Shown: positions 6,655 through 13,130 of the stretch, in pieces
Layout of the letters: each line of letters starts with the position of its first letter
Numbering within the stretch: the first letter of the stretch is position 1
Assembly: GCA_900549295.1 (NCBI GenBank)
Contig: URNG01000072.1
Coordinates: forward strand, 1 to 16,570
Origin: an uncultured Rhodocyclaceae bacterium
GTDB taxonomy: Bacteria > Pseudomonadota > Gammaproteobacteria > Burkholderiales > Rhodocyclaceae
Direction of reading: 5' to 3'
DNA: 16,570 bases
Notes under the pieces: model-generated
What the model was told of the DNA's origin: nothing
The model's input: only the letters and a program-made list of their open reading frames with translations
Databases searched by the model: none
Made by a program: the position numbers and the translations under genes

Positions 6655-7767
6655 TCAGATGCCCAGCCGCTGAAAGAGAATGGTCAGCAGCGAGGCCGAA
6701 ATGGTAATGAGCAGGATGCCGAGCACCACCGCCGCCGTCGTCGCCTCGCCAACGGCCTGGGCGCTGCGCCCGCAGCGCATGCCGCAGAGGCAACCGGCAA
6801 TGGCGACCAGCGCCCCATAAACCGTGCCCTTGACCATGCCGACTGCGAAATGGGTCACGCTCAGGGCTTTGGTCGTCTGCTGGAAATAGGCGAAAGCGCC
6901 GACGTCGAACACCGACGTCGCAATCAGCATGCCAGCGGCGATGCCGACGATGCCCGCGTAGAGCGTCAGCAACGGGGCCATCACCAGCAGCGAGAGAAAG
7001 CGCGGCAGCACGAGAAAATCGCTCACCGGCAGGCCGAAGGTGCGAAAGGCGTCGATTTCCTCGTTGACCTGCATCGTCCCGAGCTGGGCGGCGTAGGCGG
7101 CACCGGTGCGGCCAGCGAGGATGATGCCGGTCATCAGCGCGGCGATCTCGCGCACCATGCCGATGCCGACCAGATCGGCGATGTAGATCTGCGCGCCGAG
7201 CATGGCGAGCTGCGCCGCGCCCATGTAGGCGAGGATGGTGCCGACGAGAAAGCTGATGAGCGAGACGATGGGCAAGGCGCGTGGCCCCGCGTCTTCGGCA
7301 AAAAGCAGCAGGTCGGCGCGCTGGAAACGGGCGCGGCCAACGGCCAGACGGCCAAGCGAGCGGAACAGGTCGCCGAGGAAAGCGAGGTTCTGCGGAATGC
7401 GCCGCCAGGTGGCCAGAGTAGCGTTGCCGAAGTAGTCGAAGATGTTTCCTGCATCCTTGTGGCCCGCTTGCTGCCGCGCCGGAACGGCCAGCGCCAGACG
7501 CAGCAGGCGCGCCAGCCCCGGCGGCAGGCCGTCGTCGTCGATGGCGCACCCGGCTTGGCGGGCTGACTCGGCCAACGGCAGCAGGCGGGCGAGCAGGCTG
7601 CTGTCCCAGCGGCCCAGCCCGGTGCAGTCGAAGCGCAGCCCTTGGCCGCAGTCGATGGCCGGTAGCGGCTCCGGCAGCGGGTGTCCGGCATGCCAGTCGC
7701 CGCTGATGCGGCAGGTTACGGCACCGGCTGCGTGCTCAAGGCTCAGGCTGGGGGCGGACGAAATCAT
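6655..7767 (-). CDS. MlaE-family ABC permease with N-terminal STAS domain
   Basis: This is the membrane permease of the lipid transporter, 370 residues, longer than E. coli MlaE (about 260) because an N-terminal STAS-like domain is fused. Residues 8-95 hold that domain, including the RFDCTGLGRWDSSLLARLL block at 45-63 characteristic of MlaB-like STAS units. The permease follows from about 165: transmembrane segments around 165-188, 200-220, 258-285, 310-330 and 345-366, and the conserved coupling region LAGRTGAAYAAQLGTMQVNEE at 217-237. In E. coli the STAS subunit MlaB is separate; here fusion replaces it. It heads the operon and its start follows a TAGAAT -10-like hexamer with no clear ribosome site, so the start is supported by the domain rather than by signals. 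No MlaC gene is in the window. Confidence 0.93.
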   Translation of the reverse strand: MISSAPSLSLEHAAGAVTCRISGDWHAGHPLPEPLPAIDCGQGLRFDCTGLGRWDSSLLARLLPLAESARQAGCAIDDDGLPPGLARLLRLALAVPARQQAGHKDAGNIFDYFGNATLATWRRIPQNLAFLGDLFRSLGRLAVGRARFQRADLLLFAEDAGPRALPIVSLISFLVGTILAYMGAAQLAMLGAQIYIADLVGIGMVREIAALMTGIILAGRTGAAYAAQLGTMQVNEEIDAFRTFGLPVSDFLVLPRFLSLLVMAPLLTLYAGIVGIAAGMLIATSVFDVGAFAYFQQTTKALSVTHFAVGMVKGTVYGALVAIAGCLCGMRCGRSAQAVGEATTAAVVLGILLITISASLLTILFQRLGI

Positions 7768-7805
7768 GCGCCGGATTCTAGCGCAGCTTGCGCAACGTCA
7801 TGATT

Positions 7806-7891
7806 CCTGGGAGCGCCGCCATCTTGGCGGCAGGTTCTGGCGATTGCCGGTGTTTGGCCGACGGGACGCCGATGCTCCCAGGCGGCGCTCC
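7806..7891. repeat. REP/MITE-like palindromic element with competing inverted repeats
   Basis: An 86-bp element lies between the head of the lipid-transport operon and the hypothetical gene's terminator. CCTGGGAGC at 7806-7814 pairs perfectly with GCTCCCAGG at 7874-7882, and GGAGCGCCGCC at 7810-7820 pairs perfectly with GGCGGCGCTCC at 7881-7891; the two pairings share bases and exclude each other. Inside lies a short hairpin GCCGCC (7815-7820) ATCTT GGCGGC (7826-7831). This resembles the dispersed 'GGGAGCGCC' palindromes seen in betaproteobacterial genomes, but the copy number could not be checked. No transposase gene is near, so if mobile it is non-autonomous. Confidence 0.6.
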
Positions 7892-7903
7892 GGCCTCAGC
7901 CAC

Positions 7904-7931
7904 AAAAAAACCACCGCGCACGGTGGTTTTT
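7904..7931 (-). terminator. Rho-independent terminator of the 116-residue hypothetical gene
   Basis: A run of A's, then CCACCG (7911-7916), a 4-nt loop CGCA, CGGTGG (7921-7926) and a T run (7927-7931) form a perfect stem with A/T flanks on both sides. It begins about 27 nt beyond the stop of the minus-strand hypothetical gene and would work in either direction. Confidence 0.85.
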
Positions 7932-7957
7932 CAAATCGCGCTTTCACGCTGCCGCGA

Positions 7958-8308
7958 TCAGGCCGCTTTTTTCAGCCAGTTCAAGTCGTTCCAGGCATTC
8001 TGCCAGTAGCGGTAGGTGTTCTGCGCCGCCATCAGCGAGAGGAGCGAAACGCGCGTCTGGTGCCGCCACAGCCAGCTCAGTTGCGGGGCCGGACTGAGCA
8101 GCGAGGGCGCGGGCGGCCCGGCTTCGTCTTCAACCAGACTGAGGAAACGCTCGACCGCCAGGCCGGAGAATTCGCTGCCGGCGGTCTGGCCGCTCAGGTA
8201 CTCGGCTTCGCCGACGGCGCGCCGCCAGAGTTTCAGGGCGAGTTCTTCCGAGATGCCGGCGCGCTTGGCGATCCAGGGCAGGATTTTCGGGGCTTGCATG
8301 TTGTTCAT
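7958..8308 (-). CDS. Conserved hypothetical Trp-rich 116-residue protein
   Basis: I cannot name this protein. It is soluble with no signal peptide, but rich in Trp: seven in 116 residues (12, 28, 79, 81, 102, 106, 111). Two helical regions are plausible: 8-36 (LPWIAKRAGISEELALKLWRR followed by AVGEAE) and 86-114, ending WQNAWNDLNWLKKAA; a Pro-rich linker (64-76) separates them. The frame extends 29 codons upstream of the chosen ATG, but AAGGAGA sits about 8 nt before this ATG and the extension is Thr/Arg-rich with no conserved look. It is monocistronic, with a strong terminator behind it and a shared upstream region with uvrD. TGCA-rich palindromes upstream recall the sites of polyhydroxyalkanoate regulators, so a role near PHA granules is possible but only a guess. 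Confidence 0.72.
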   Translation of the reverse strand: MNNMQAPKILPWIAKRAGISEELALKLWRRAVGEAEYLSGQTAGSEFSGLAVERFLSLVEDEAGPPAPSLLSPAPQLSWLWRHQTRVSLLSLMAAQNTYRYWQNAWNDLNWLKKAA

Positions 8309-8371
8309 GGTGTGTTTCTCCTTTCCGTTGCCGGCCAGGGTAGAGGCCGTGGTACGTCGTGTGCGGGTGCC

Positions 8372-8401
8372 TTGTGGGCGGTTTGTGCAGTGCACTATAA
8401 A
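8372..8401 (+). promoter_or_regulatory. Candidate promoter and palindrome upstream of uvrD
   Basis: TTGTGG at 8372-8377 and TATAAA at 8396-8401 are separated by 18 nt. GTGCAGTGCAC at 8385-8395 is an 11-bp palindrome between them and could be an operator. The transcript would begin near 8408, leaving a leader of about 139 nt before uvrD. A further TATACT on the minus strand (8411-8416) could serve the divergent gene, but no -35 matches it. Confidence 0.4.
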
Positions 8402-8546
8402 TTTGAGGCCAGTATACCTTTTGCCAAGATCTGTGCATGTAAATCAAGGTAAAAATTTTGTTGCGTTGCACAAAAACAACTTCGAGGCGGTAGCGGCGAA
8501 GGCGGGCGGTGTACACTGGCGGCCTGTTTTTTCTTCCAGTGTTGCC

Positions 8547-10703
8547 ATGTCCGACCTCCTTGCCCACCTCAATGCGCCGCAATTGCAGGCCGTCACGCTG
8601 CCGCCGGTGCATGCCCTGATCCTCGCCGGGGCCGGCAGCGGCAAGACGCGGGTGCTGACCACGCGCATCGCTTGGCTGCTCGCCACCAATCAGGCGGGGC
8701 CGGCGGCCTTGCTGGCAGTGACCTTCACCAATAAGGCGGCGCGCGAAATGACGGCGCGCCTCACCGCGCAGGTGCCGATCAACGTGCGCGGCATGTGGAT
8801 CGGCACCTTCCACGGCCTGTGCAACCGCTTTCTGCGCGCCCATTACCGCGAGGCGGGCCTGCCGCAGACCTTCCAGATTCTCGACAGCGGCGATCAGCTC
8901 GCCCTGGTCAAGCGCTTGCAGAAGAATCTCGGCATGGACGACGAAAAATACCCGCCGCGCGAACTGTGCCATTTCATCAACGCGCACAAGGAGCAGGGCA
9001 TCCGCGCCGCGCAGGCGGAAGCCTATGACCACTACACGCAGCAGCGCGTCGATTTCTACGCCGAGTACGAAGCCCAGTGCAACCGCGAGGGCGTCTGCGA
9101 TTTCGCCGAACTGCTGCTGCGCAGTTTCGAGCTTTTGCAGCGCAACGAGCCTTTGCGCGCCCACTACCAGCAGCGTTTCAAGCACATCCTGGTCGATGAA
9201 TTCCAGGACACCAACCGCCTGCAATACGCCTGGCTGCAACTGCTGGCGGGCGGCGGCGCGAAGATTTTCGCGGTCGGCGACGACGATCAGTCGATCTACC
9301 GTTTCCGCGGGGCCGAAGTCGGCAACATGCGCGATTTCGAGGCGCAGTGGTGCGGCGAGAACATCATCCGCCTGGAACAGAACTACCGTTCGCACGGCAA
9401 CATCCTGGCGGCGGCCAACGCCATCATCCAGAACAACAGCGACCGCCTGGGCAAGAACCTGTGGACGGAAACCGGCGCGGGCGAGCCGATCCGCGTGTTT
9501 GAGGGCTATTCCGATCTCGATGAAGCGCGCTTCGTCGTCGAGGAAATCCGCTCGCTGGTGCGCGAGGGCGTGCCGGCCAGCCAGTGCGCCGTGCTGTACC
9601 GCTCGAACGCCCAGTCGCGGGTGATCGAGCACGAATTGTTTACGCAGGCGGTGCCGTACAAGGTGTATGGCGGGCTGCGCTTCTTCGAGCGGCAGGAAAT
9701 CAAGCACGCGCTGGCTTACCTGCGCCTGCTCGGCAACCCGGACGACGACACCGCCTTTCTGCGCGTGGTGAATTTCCCCACGCGCGGCATCGGCGCGCGC
9801 TCGCTGGAAAACCTGCAAGCTGCCGCGCACCAGATGAATTGCAGCCTGTACAACGCCGCCGCCTCGCTCACCGGCAAGGCGGCGCAGACGGTGGGCGCTT
9901 TCGTCGGCCTGATCGAGCGTTTGCGCAACGAAACGGCAAATCTGCCGCTGCCGGAAATCATCGAGCAGGTCAGCGAAACCTCCGGGCTGCTGGAGCATTA
10001 CCGGCGTGAAAAGGAAGGCCAGGAGCGTCTGGACAACCTCAACGAACTGGTCAGTGCCGCCGCCACCTTCATCGACGCCGAAGGCGTCATCGGCGAGCAT
10101 GGCGCGCTGGCCGATTTCCTCGCCCACGCCTCGCTCGAAGCCGGCGAGCATCAGGCCGGCGAAGGTCAGGAAGCGGTGCAGCTGATGAGCGTGCACGCCG
10201 CCAAGGGACTGGAATTCGACGTGGTTTTCGTCAGCGGGCTGGAGCAGGGACTGTTTCCCCACGAAAACGCCGTCAATGAGGGCAGCGCCGGGCTGGAGGA
10301 GGAGCGCCGCCTGATGTACGTGGCGGTGACGCGCGCCCGCCAGCGGCTTTACCTTTCCTCGGCGCAAAGCCGCATGTTGCATGGGCAGACGCGCTATTGC
10401 GTGCCGTCGCCGTTTTTCTGCGAAATTCCGGGCGAATTGCTGCTGCGCCTGAACCACACCCGCGCCGAGCCGGCGGCCAGCCGCCGCCAGATGGGTGAGA
10501 GGGGCGAGAGCAGCGCCTGGGCAACGGAAAGCGCGGTCGCCGGCTGGCGCATCGGGCAGAGCGTCGAACACGCGAAATTCGGAGCCGGCGTGATCGTCGC
10601 CTGCGAGGGGCGCGGCGCGGATGCCAGGGTGCAGGTCAACTTCGGCGGCGCGGTCGGCATGAAGTGGCTGGCGCTCGAATATGCCAAGCTGACGCCTTTG
10701 TGA
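8547..10703 (+). CDS. uvrD: DNA helicase II (UvrD/Rep family)
   Basis: UvrD is a superfamily 1A 3'-5' helicase that removes UvrC and the excised strand in nucleotide excision repair, unwinds in mismatch repair and clears RecA filaments. The 718-residue protein matches the family's usual length (about 720). Motif I AGAGSGKT is at 27-34, motif Ia VTFTNKAAREM at 58-68, motif II DEFQD at 217-221, motif III GDDDQSIYRFRGA at 244-256, motif IV QNYRSH follows near 279, motif V SVHAAKGLEFD and motif VI EEERRLMYVAVTRAR lie in the last third. The C-terminal segment from about 669 (GQSVEHAKFGAGVI, ending KWLALEYAKLTPL) is the UvrD-specific tail that binds RNA polymerase, separating it from Rep. The ATG is chosen for the MSDLLAHLN start; there is no Shine-Dalgarno sequence before it. 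The long antisense frame over this gene is a GC artefact. Confidence 0.96.
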   Translation: MSDLLAHLNAPQLQAVTLPPVHALILAGAGSGKTRVLTTRIAWLLATNQAGPAALLAVTFTNKAAREMTARLTAQVPINVRGMWIGTFHGLCNRFLRAHYREAGLPQTFQILDSGDQLALVKRLQKNLGMDDEKYPPRELCHFINAHKEQGIRAAQAEAYDHYTQQRVDFYAEYEAQCNREGVCDFAELLLRSFELLQRNEPLRAHYQQRFKHILVDEFQDTNRLQYAWLQLLAGGGAKIFAVGDDDQSIYRFRGAEVGNMRDFEAQWCGENIIRLEQNYRSHGNILAAANAIIQNNSDRLGKNLWTETGAGEPIRVFEGYSDLDEARFVVEEIRSLVREGVPASQCAVLYRSNAQSRVIEHELFTQAVPYKVYGGLRFFERQEIKHALAYLRLLGNPDDDTAFLRVVNFPTRGIGARSLENLQAAAHQMNCSLYNAAASLTGKAAQTVGAFVGLIERLRNETANLPLPEIIEQVSETSGLLEHYRREKEGQERLDNLNELVSAAATFIDAEGVIGEHGALADFLAHASLEAGEHQAGEGQEAVQLMSVHAAKGLEFDVVFVSGLEQGLFPHENAVNEGSAGLEEERRLMYVAVTRARQRLYLSSAQSRMLHGQTRYCVPSPFFCEIPGELLLRLNHTRAEPAASRRQMGERGESSAWATESAVAGWRIGQSVEHAKFGAGVIVACEGRGADARVQVNFGGAVGMKWLALEYAKLTPL

Positions 10704-10750
10704 GCGGCGGGGGCGGTGCTATGCTCGAAGCCTGCCGGCGGGCAGCGGGT

Positions 10751-10866
10751 TTTACCGCAGAGGCGCTGAGGGCGTGGAGGGCGCAGAGAAAATCGAAAAT
10801 ATGGCATGGCGTGTCTTGGTGCCGTTTTCTCTGCGTTCCTCCTTTCCTTTGCGCCTCTGCGGTAAA
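10751..10866. repeat. 116-bp imperfect inverted-repeat element (MITE-like)
   Basis: Terminal inverted repeats of 16 bp match perfectly: TTTACCGCAGAGGCGC at 10751-10766 and its complement at 10851-10866. A second inner match pairs CGCAGAGAAAA (10782-10792) with its complement at 10825-10835. Between the arms lies an AT-rich centre. It codes for nothing and sits between uvrD and the TAXI gene. The motif of repeated GCAGAGG / CGCAGAG is familiar from dispersed repeats in several proteobacteria, but I cannot test copy number here. A hairpin this long could also limit read-through from uvrD. Confidence 0.7.
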
Positions 10867-10900
10867 GGGTTTCAATTTTTCGACAGGCAGGTGAAGCGGA

Positions 10901-12253
10901 ATGGCAAAAATCAAGGCGGGGCTGTTATCGCTGCGTGATCTTTTCGCTACGGCGTGGTGGATTTTCCTGATTGCCGGCATCGGTTTCGTCGTCGCTTACC
11001 AGTTCGTCGAGCCGGCCCCGCCGCGCCACGTCGTCATCACCAGCGGCGGCGAAAGCGGCGCTTATTTCCAGTTCGCCAAGCGCTATGCGGCAATTCTGGC
11101 GCGCGATGGCATCACGCTGGAAGTGCGCACCTCGGAAGGCTCGGTGGAGAACCTGCAACGCCTGGAAGCGGGTGAGGCGCAGATCGGCTTCGTGCAGGGC
11201 GGCGTGATTCCCGGCCCGCCGACGGACGATCCGGACGCCGAATCGCCCTATCCCGAGCTGCTTTCCCTGGGCAGCATGTTCTACGAGCCGGTCTGGGTGT
11301 TTTACCGCGGGCCGACCATCGATCGCCTCTACGCGCTGCAGGGCAAGCGCATCGCCATCGGCCAGGAAGGCTCCGGCGTGCGCCAGCTGGCGCAGCGTCT
11401 GCTCGAGGATAACGGCATCGATTTCCGCAAGAACACCGTTCCCGTTTCCGGTCTGGACGCGGCGGAAGAACTGCAACAGGGGCGCATCGACGCCGCCTTC
11501 GTGATCGCCGCCGAACATGCGCCGGTGGTACAGGTGCTGCTGCGCTCGCCCGGCGTCAAGCTGATGAATTTTTCGCAATCCTTCGCCTACGAGCGCCGCT
11601 ACCCCTTCATGACGCGCCTGACCATGCCGCAGGGCGTGGCCGATCTGGTGCGCGACCTGCCGCCGCAGGACACCCGGGTGCTGGCCCCGACCGCCAGTCT
11701 GGTGGTGCGCGACGATCTGCACCCGGCGCTGCAAAACCTGCTCTTGCAGGCGGCGCGGCAGGTGCATGGCAAGCCCGGCTTCTTCCAGACCGCCAACGAA
11801 TTTCCCGCCTACATGGACGGCATGCTGCCGCTGTCGGCGGAAGCCGAGCGTTTCCTGAAATCCGGCCCGCCCTTCCTGCAACGCTATCTGCCGTTCTGGC
11901 TGGCGGTGCTGGTGGATCGGCTGTTCGTCCTGCTGGTGCCGGTGATCGCGCTGCTCATTCCGCTGATGCGCGTCGCGCCGGCGCTCTATAGCTGGCGGGT
12001 GCGCTCCAAGGTGTTCCGCAGCTACGGCGAACTGAAATTCCTCGAGGACGACCTGAAAAACCACTACGACCCGGCGCGCACCGAGGAATACCGCAGAAGA
12101 TTGGACGCGCTCGACGAGGAAGCCGCCGGCCTGCGCGTGCCGCTCGGTTTTACCGATCTGGTCTATACCCTGCGCGAGCACGTCAATCTGGTGCGGCGCA
12201 TTCTGGCGAAGCAGGAAGCGGGCGAAGGAAAAGGCGTGGAGAGGGGCGCGTGA
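10901..12253 (+). CDS. TAXI-family solute-binding protein with two membrane anchors and cytosolic tail
   Basis: Residues about 42-320 form a periplasmic TAXI-type binding domain. It shows the ITSGGESGAYFQFAKRYA motif at 46-63 that follows the first strand in TAXI proteins, the RTSEGSVENLQRLEAGEAQIGFVQ block at 76-99, and the QGKRIAIGQEGSGVRQLAQRLL segment at 147-168. Unlike secreted TAXI receptors it has an uncleaved N-terminal helix (17-36), a second transmembrane helix (about 332-356), then a charged, partly coiled tail of about 90 residues to 450 predicted in the cytosol. TRAP transporters need DctQ/DctM-type subunits, none of which is nearby, so transport is doubtful and ligand sensing is an alternative. 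It starts at ATG with a weak ribosome site. Its stop overlaps the next gene's GTG. Confidence 0.85.
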   Translation: MAKIKAGLLSLRDLFATAWWIFLIAGIGFVVAYQFVEPAPPRHVVITSGGESGAYFQFAKRYAAILARDGITLEVRTSEGSVENLQRLEAGEAQIGFVQGGVIPGPPTDDPDAESPYPELLSLGSMFYEPVWVFYRGPTIDRLYALQGKRIAIGQEGSGVRQLAQRLLEDNGIDFRKNTVPVSGLDAAEELQQGRIDAAFVIAAEHAPVVQVLLRSPGVKLMNFSQSFAYERRYPFMTRLTMPQGVADLVRDLPPQDTRVLAPTASLVVRDDLHPALQNLLLQAARQVHGKPGFFQTANEFPAYMDGMLPLSAEAERFLKSGPPFLQRYLPFWLAVLVDRLFVLLVPVIALLIPLMRVAPALYSWRVRSKVFRSYGELKFLEDDLKNHYDPARTEEYRRRLDALDEEAAGLRVPLGFTDLVYTLREHVNLVRRILAKQEAGEGKGVERGA

Positions 12254-12888
12254 AAGTCTTTCTCGTCGCCAACCCCAAGGGCGGTTCCGGCAAAAGCACG
12301 CTGGCGACCCACCTCGCCGCCTGGTTCGCGCACGCTGGCCAGCGCGTGATGCTGGGCGACATCGACCGCCAGCATTCGGCGCGCGAGTGGCTGGCGAGCC
12401 GCCCGGCGCATCTGCCGGCGATCGGCACCTGGGAAATCGGCCACGACCGCATCGCTCGCCCGCCCAAGGGAGCCAGCCACGTCGTGCTCGATACGCCGGC
12501 GGGGCTGCGCGGCAAGATGCTGGACAAAGTGCTGAAACTGTCGGCGCGGGTGATCGTGCCGGTGCAGCCTTCCGTTTTCGACATGCGCGCCACCCGCGTC
12601 TTTCTCGAGGCCCTGTTGGCCGAGAAGGCGGTGCGCAAGGGGCGTGCTGACGTCGCCGTGATCGGTATGCGGGTGGATGCGCGCACGCGGGCGGCGGCGG
12701 AGCTGGAGCGTTTTCTGGAAAGCTTCGAGCTGCCGGTGCTGGCCTATCTGCGTGACACTCAGCGTTACGTGCAGGCGGCCGCCGCCGGCCTGACCCTGTT
12801 CGATCTGCCGCCCGCGCAGAGCGAGCGCGACCGGGAGCAGTGGCAGCCCATCGTCGAGTGGGTCGATGCAGCGGATGCGGCGGACTGA
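12250..12888 (+). CDS. ParA-family ATPase (orphan, MinD/ParA type)
   Basis: This 212-residue protein has the deviant Walker A KGGSGKST at 10-17 with the signature Lys10 and catalytic Lys15, then a Walker A' region with GDIDRQHSA at 35-43 and the switch II-like VVLDTPAGL at 78-86. ParA-type ATPases dimerise on ATP and bind DNA or membranes to position cargo. No ParB-like gene, parS site or plasmid origin is nearby, so it is not a plasmid partition gene in the usual sense. Start is GTG, overlapping the TAXI stop in the sequence GTGA and preceded by GGAGAGG, hence it is translationally coupled. An MRP/MinD-type role is possible. A 35-nt gap leads to the PP0621-family gene. Confidence 0.88.
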   Translation: MKVFLVANPKGGSGKSTLATHLAAWFAHAGQRVMLGDIDRQHSAREWLASRPAHLPAIGTWEIGHDRIARPPKGASHVVLDTPAGLRGKMLDKVLKLSARVIVPVQPSVFDMRATRVFLEALLAEKAVRKGRADVAVIGMRVDARTRAAAELERFLESFELPVLAYLRDTQRYVQAAAAGLTLFDLPPAQSERDREQWQPIVEWVDAADAAD

Positions 12889-12923
12889 GGCCACGGACGC
12901 ACGCGACAGACCCGGAGTTCACC

Positions 12924-13130
12924 ATGCTCAAATACCTGCTCCTGCTGCTGCTCGCCCTGATCGTCTGGTGGTCGTGGCGCGCCCCGCGCCGTCCGCAGGC
13001 GGCCCAACCGCCCAAGGATGAGGAAACGATGGTGGCCTGCGCGCGCTGCGGGGTTTACCTGCCGGCCAGCGAGGCGCTGCCGGGGCCGCAGGGACGTCAT
13101 TTCTGTTCGCCGCAGCACCGCGATGGCTAG
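12924..13130 (+). CDS. PP0621-family small membrane protein with zinc-ribbon-like motif
   Basis: This 68-residue protein has one N-terminal hydrophobic helix (3-18), an Arg/Pro-rich linker, then CxxC at C39/C42 and a closing CSPQH with C61 and His65, a likely zinc-binding finger. The pattern matches the PP0621 family, usually found beside pilS/pilR. The start ATG has GGAG about 8 nt upstream; longer in-frame starts upstream read into the parA gene. Its stop overlaps the pilS start by 8 nt. The function is unknown; a cytosolic zinc finger on a membrane anchor next to a sensor kinase suggests it may affect that kinase, which is inference only. Confidence 0.85.
   Translation: MLKYLLLLLLALIVWWSWRAPRRPQAAQPPKDEETMVACARCGVYLPASEALPGPQGRHFCSPQHRDG

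Noticed and set aside
7904..7931. Terminator assigned to the lipid-transport operon
   Set aside because: That operon begins at 7767 and runs away from this hairpin, so the hairpin can only serve the hypothetical gene, or stop stray transcription entering the operon.
8309..8395. Upstream start for the 116-residue hypothetical protein at 8395
   Set aside because: The ATG at 8308 has a strong AAGGAGA ribosome site; the extra 29 residues are Thr/Arg-rich and overlap the candidate uvrD promoter.
8130..10571. An 813-codon open frame on the minus strand across uvrD
   Set aside because: UvrD motifs on the plus strand cover the same bases fully; the antisense frame is Gln/Ala/Arg-rich, has no recognisable domain and is expected from GC-rich codon third positions.
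12250..12888. Plasmid partition locus or integrated plasmid
   Set aside because: There is no ParB, parS-like repeat or replication gene; the surrounding genes are chromosomal housekeeping types.
10925..13015. A 696-codon open frame on the minus strand across the TAXI and ParA genes
   Set aside because: It is low-complexity (Arg/Pro/His-rich) with no domain, and both plus-strand genes have clear families, ribosome sites and overlapping starts.
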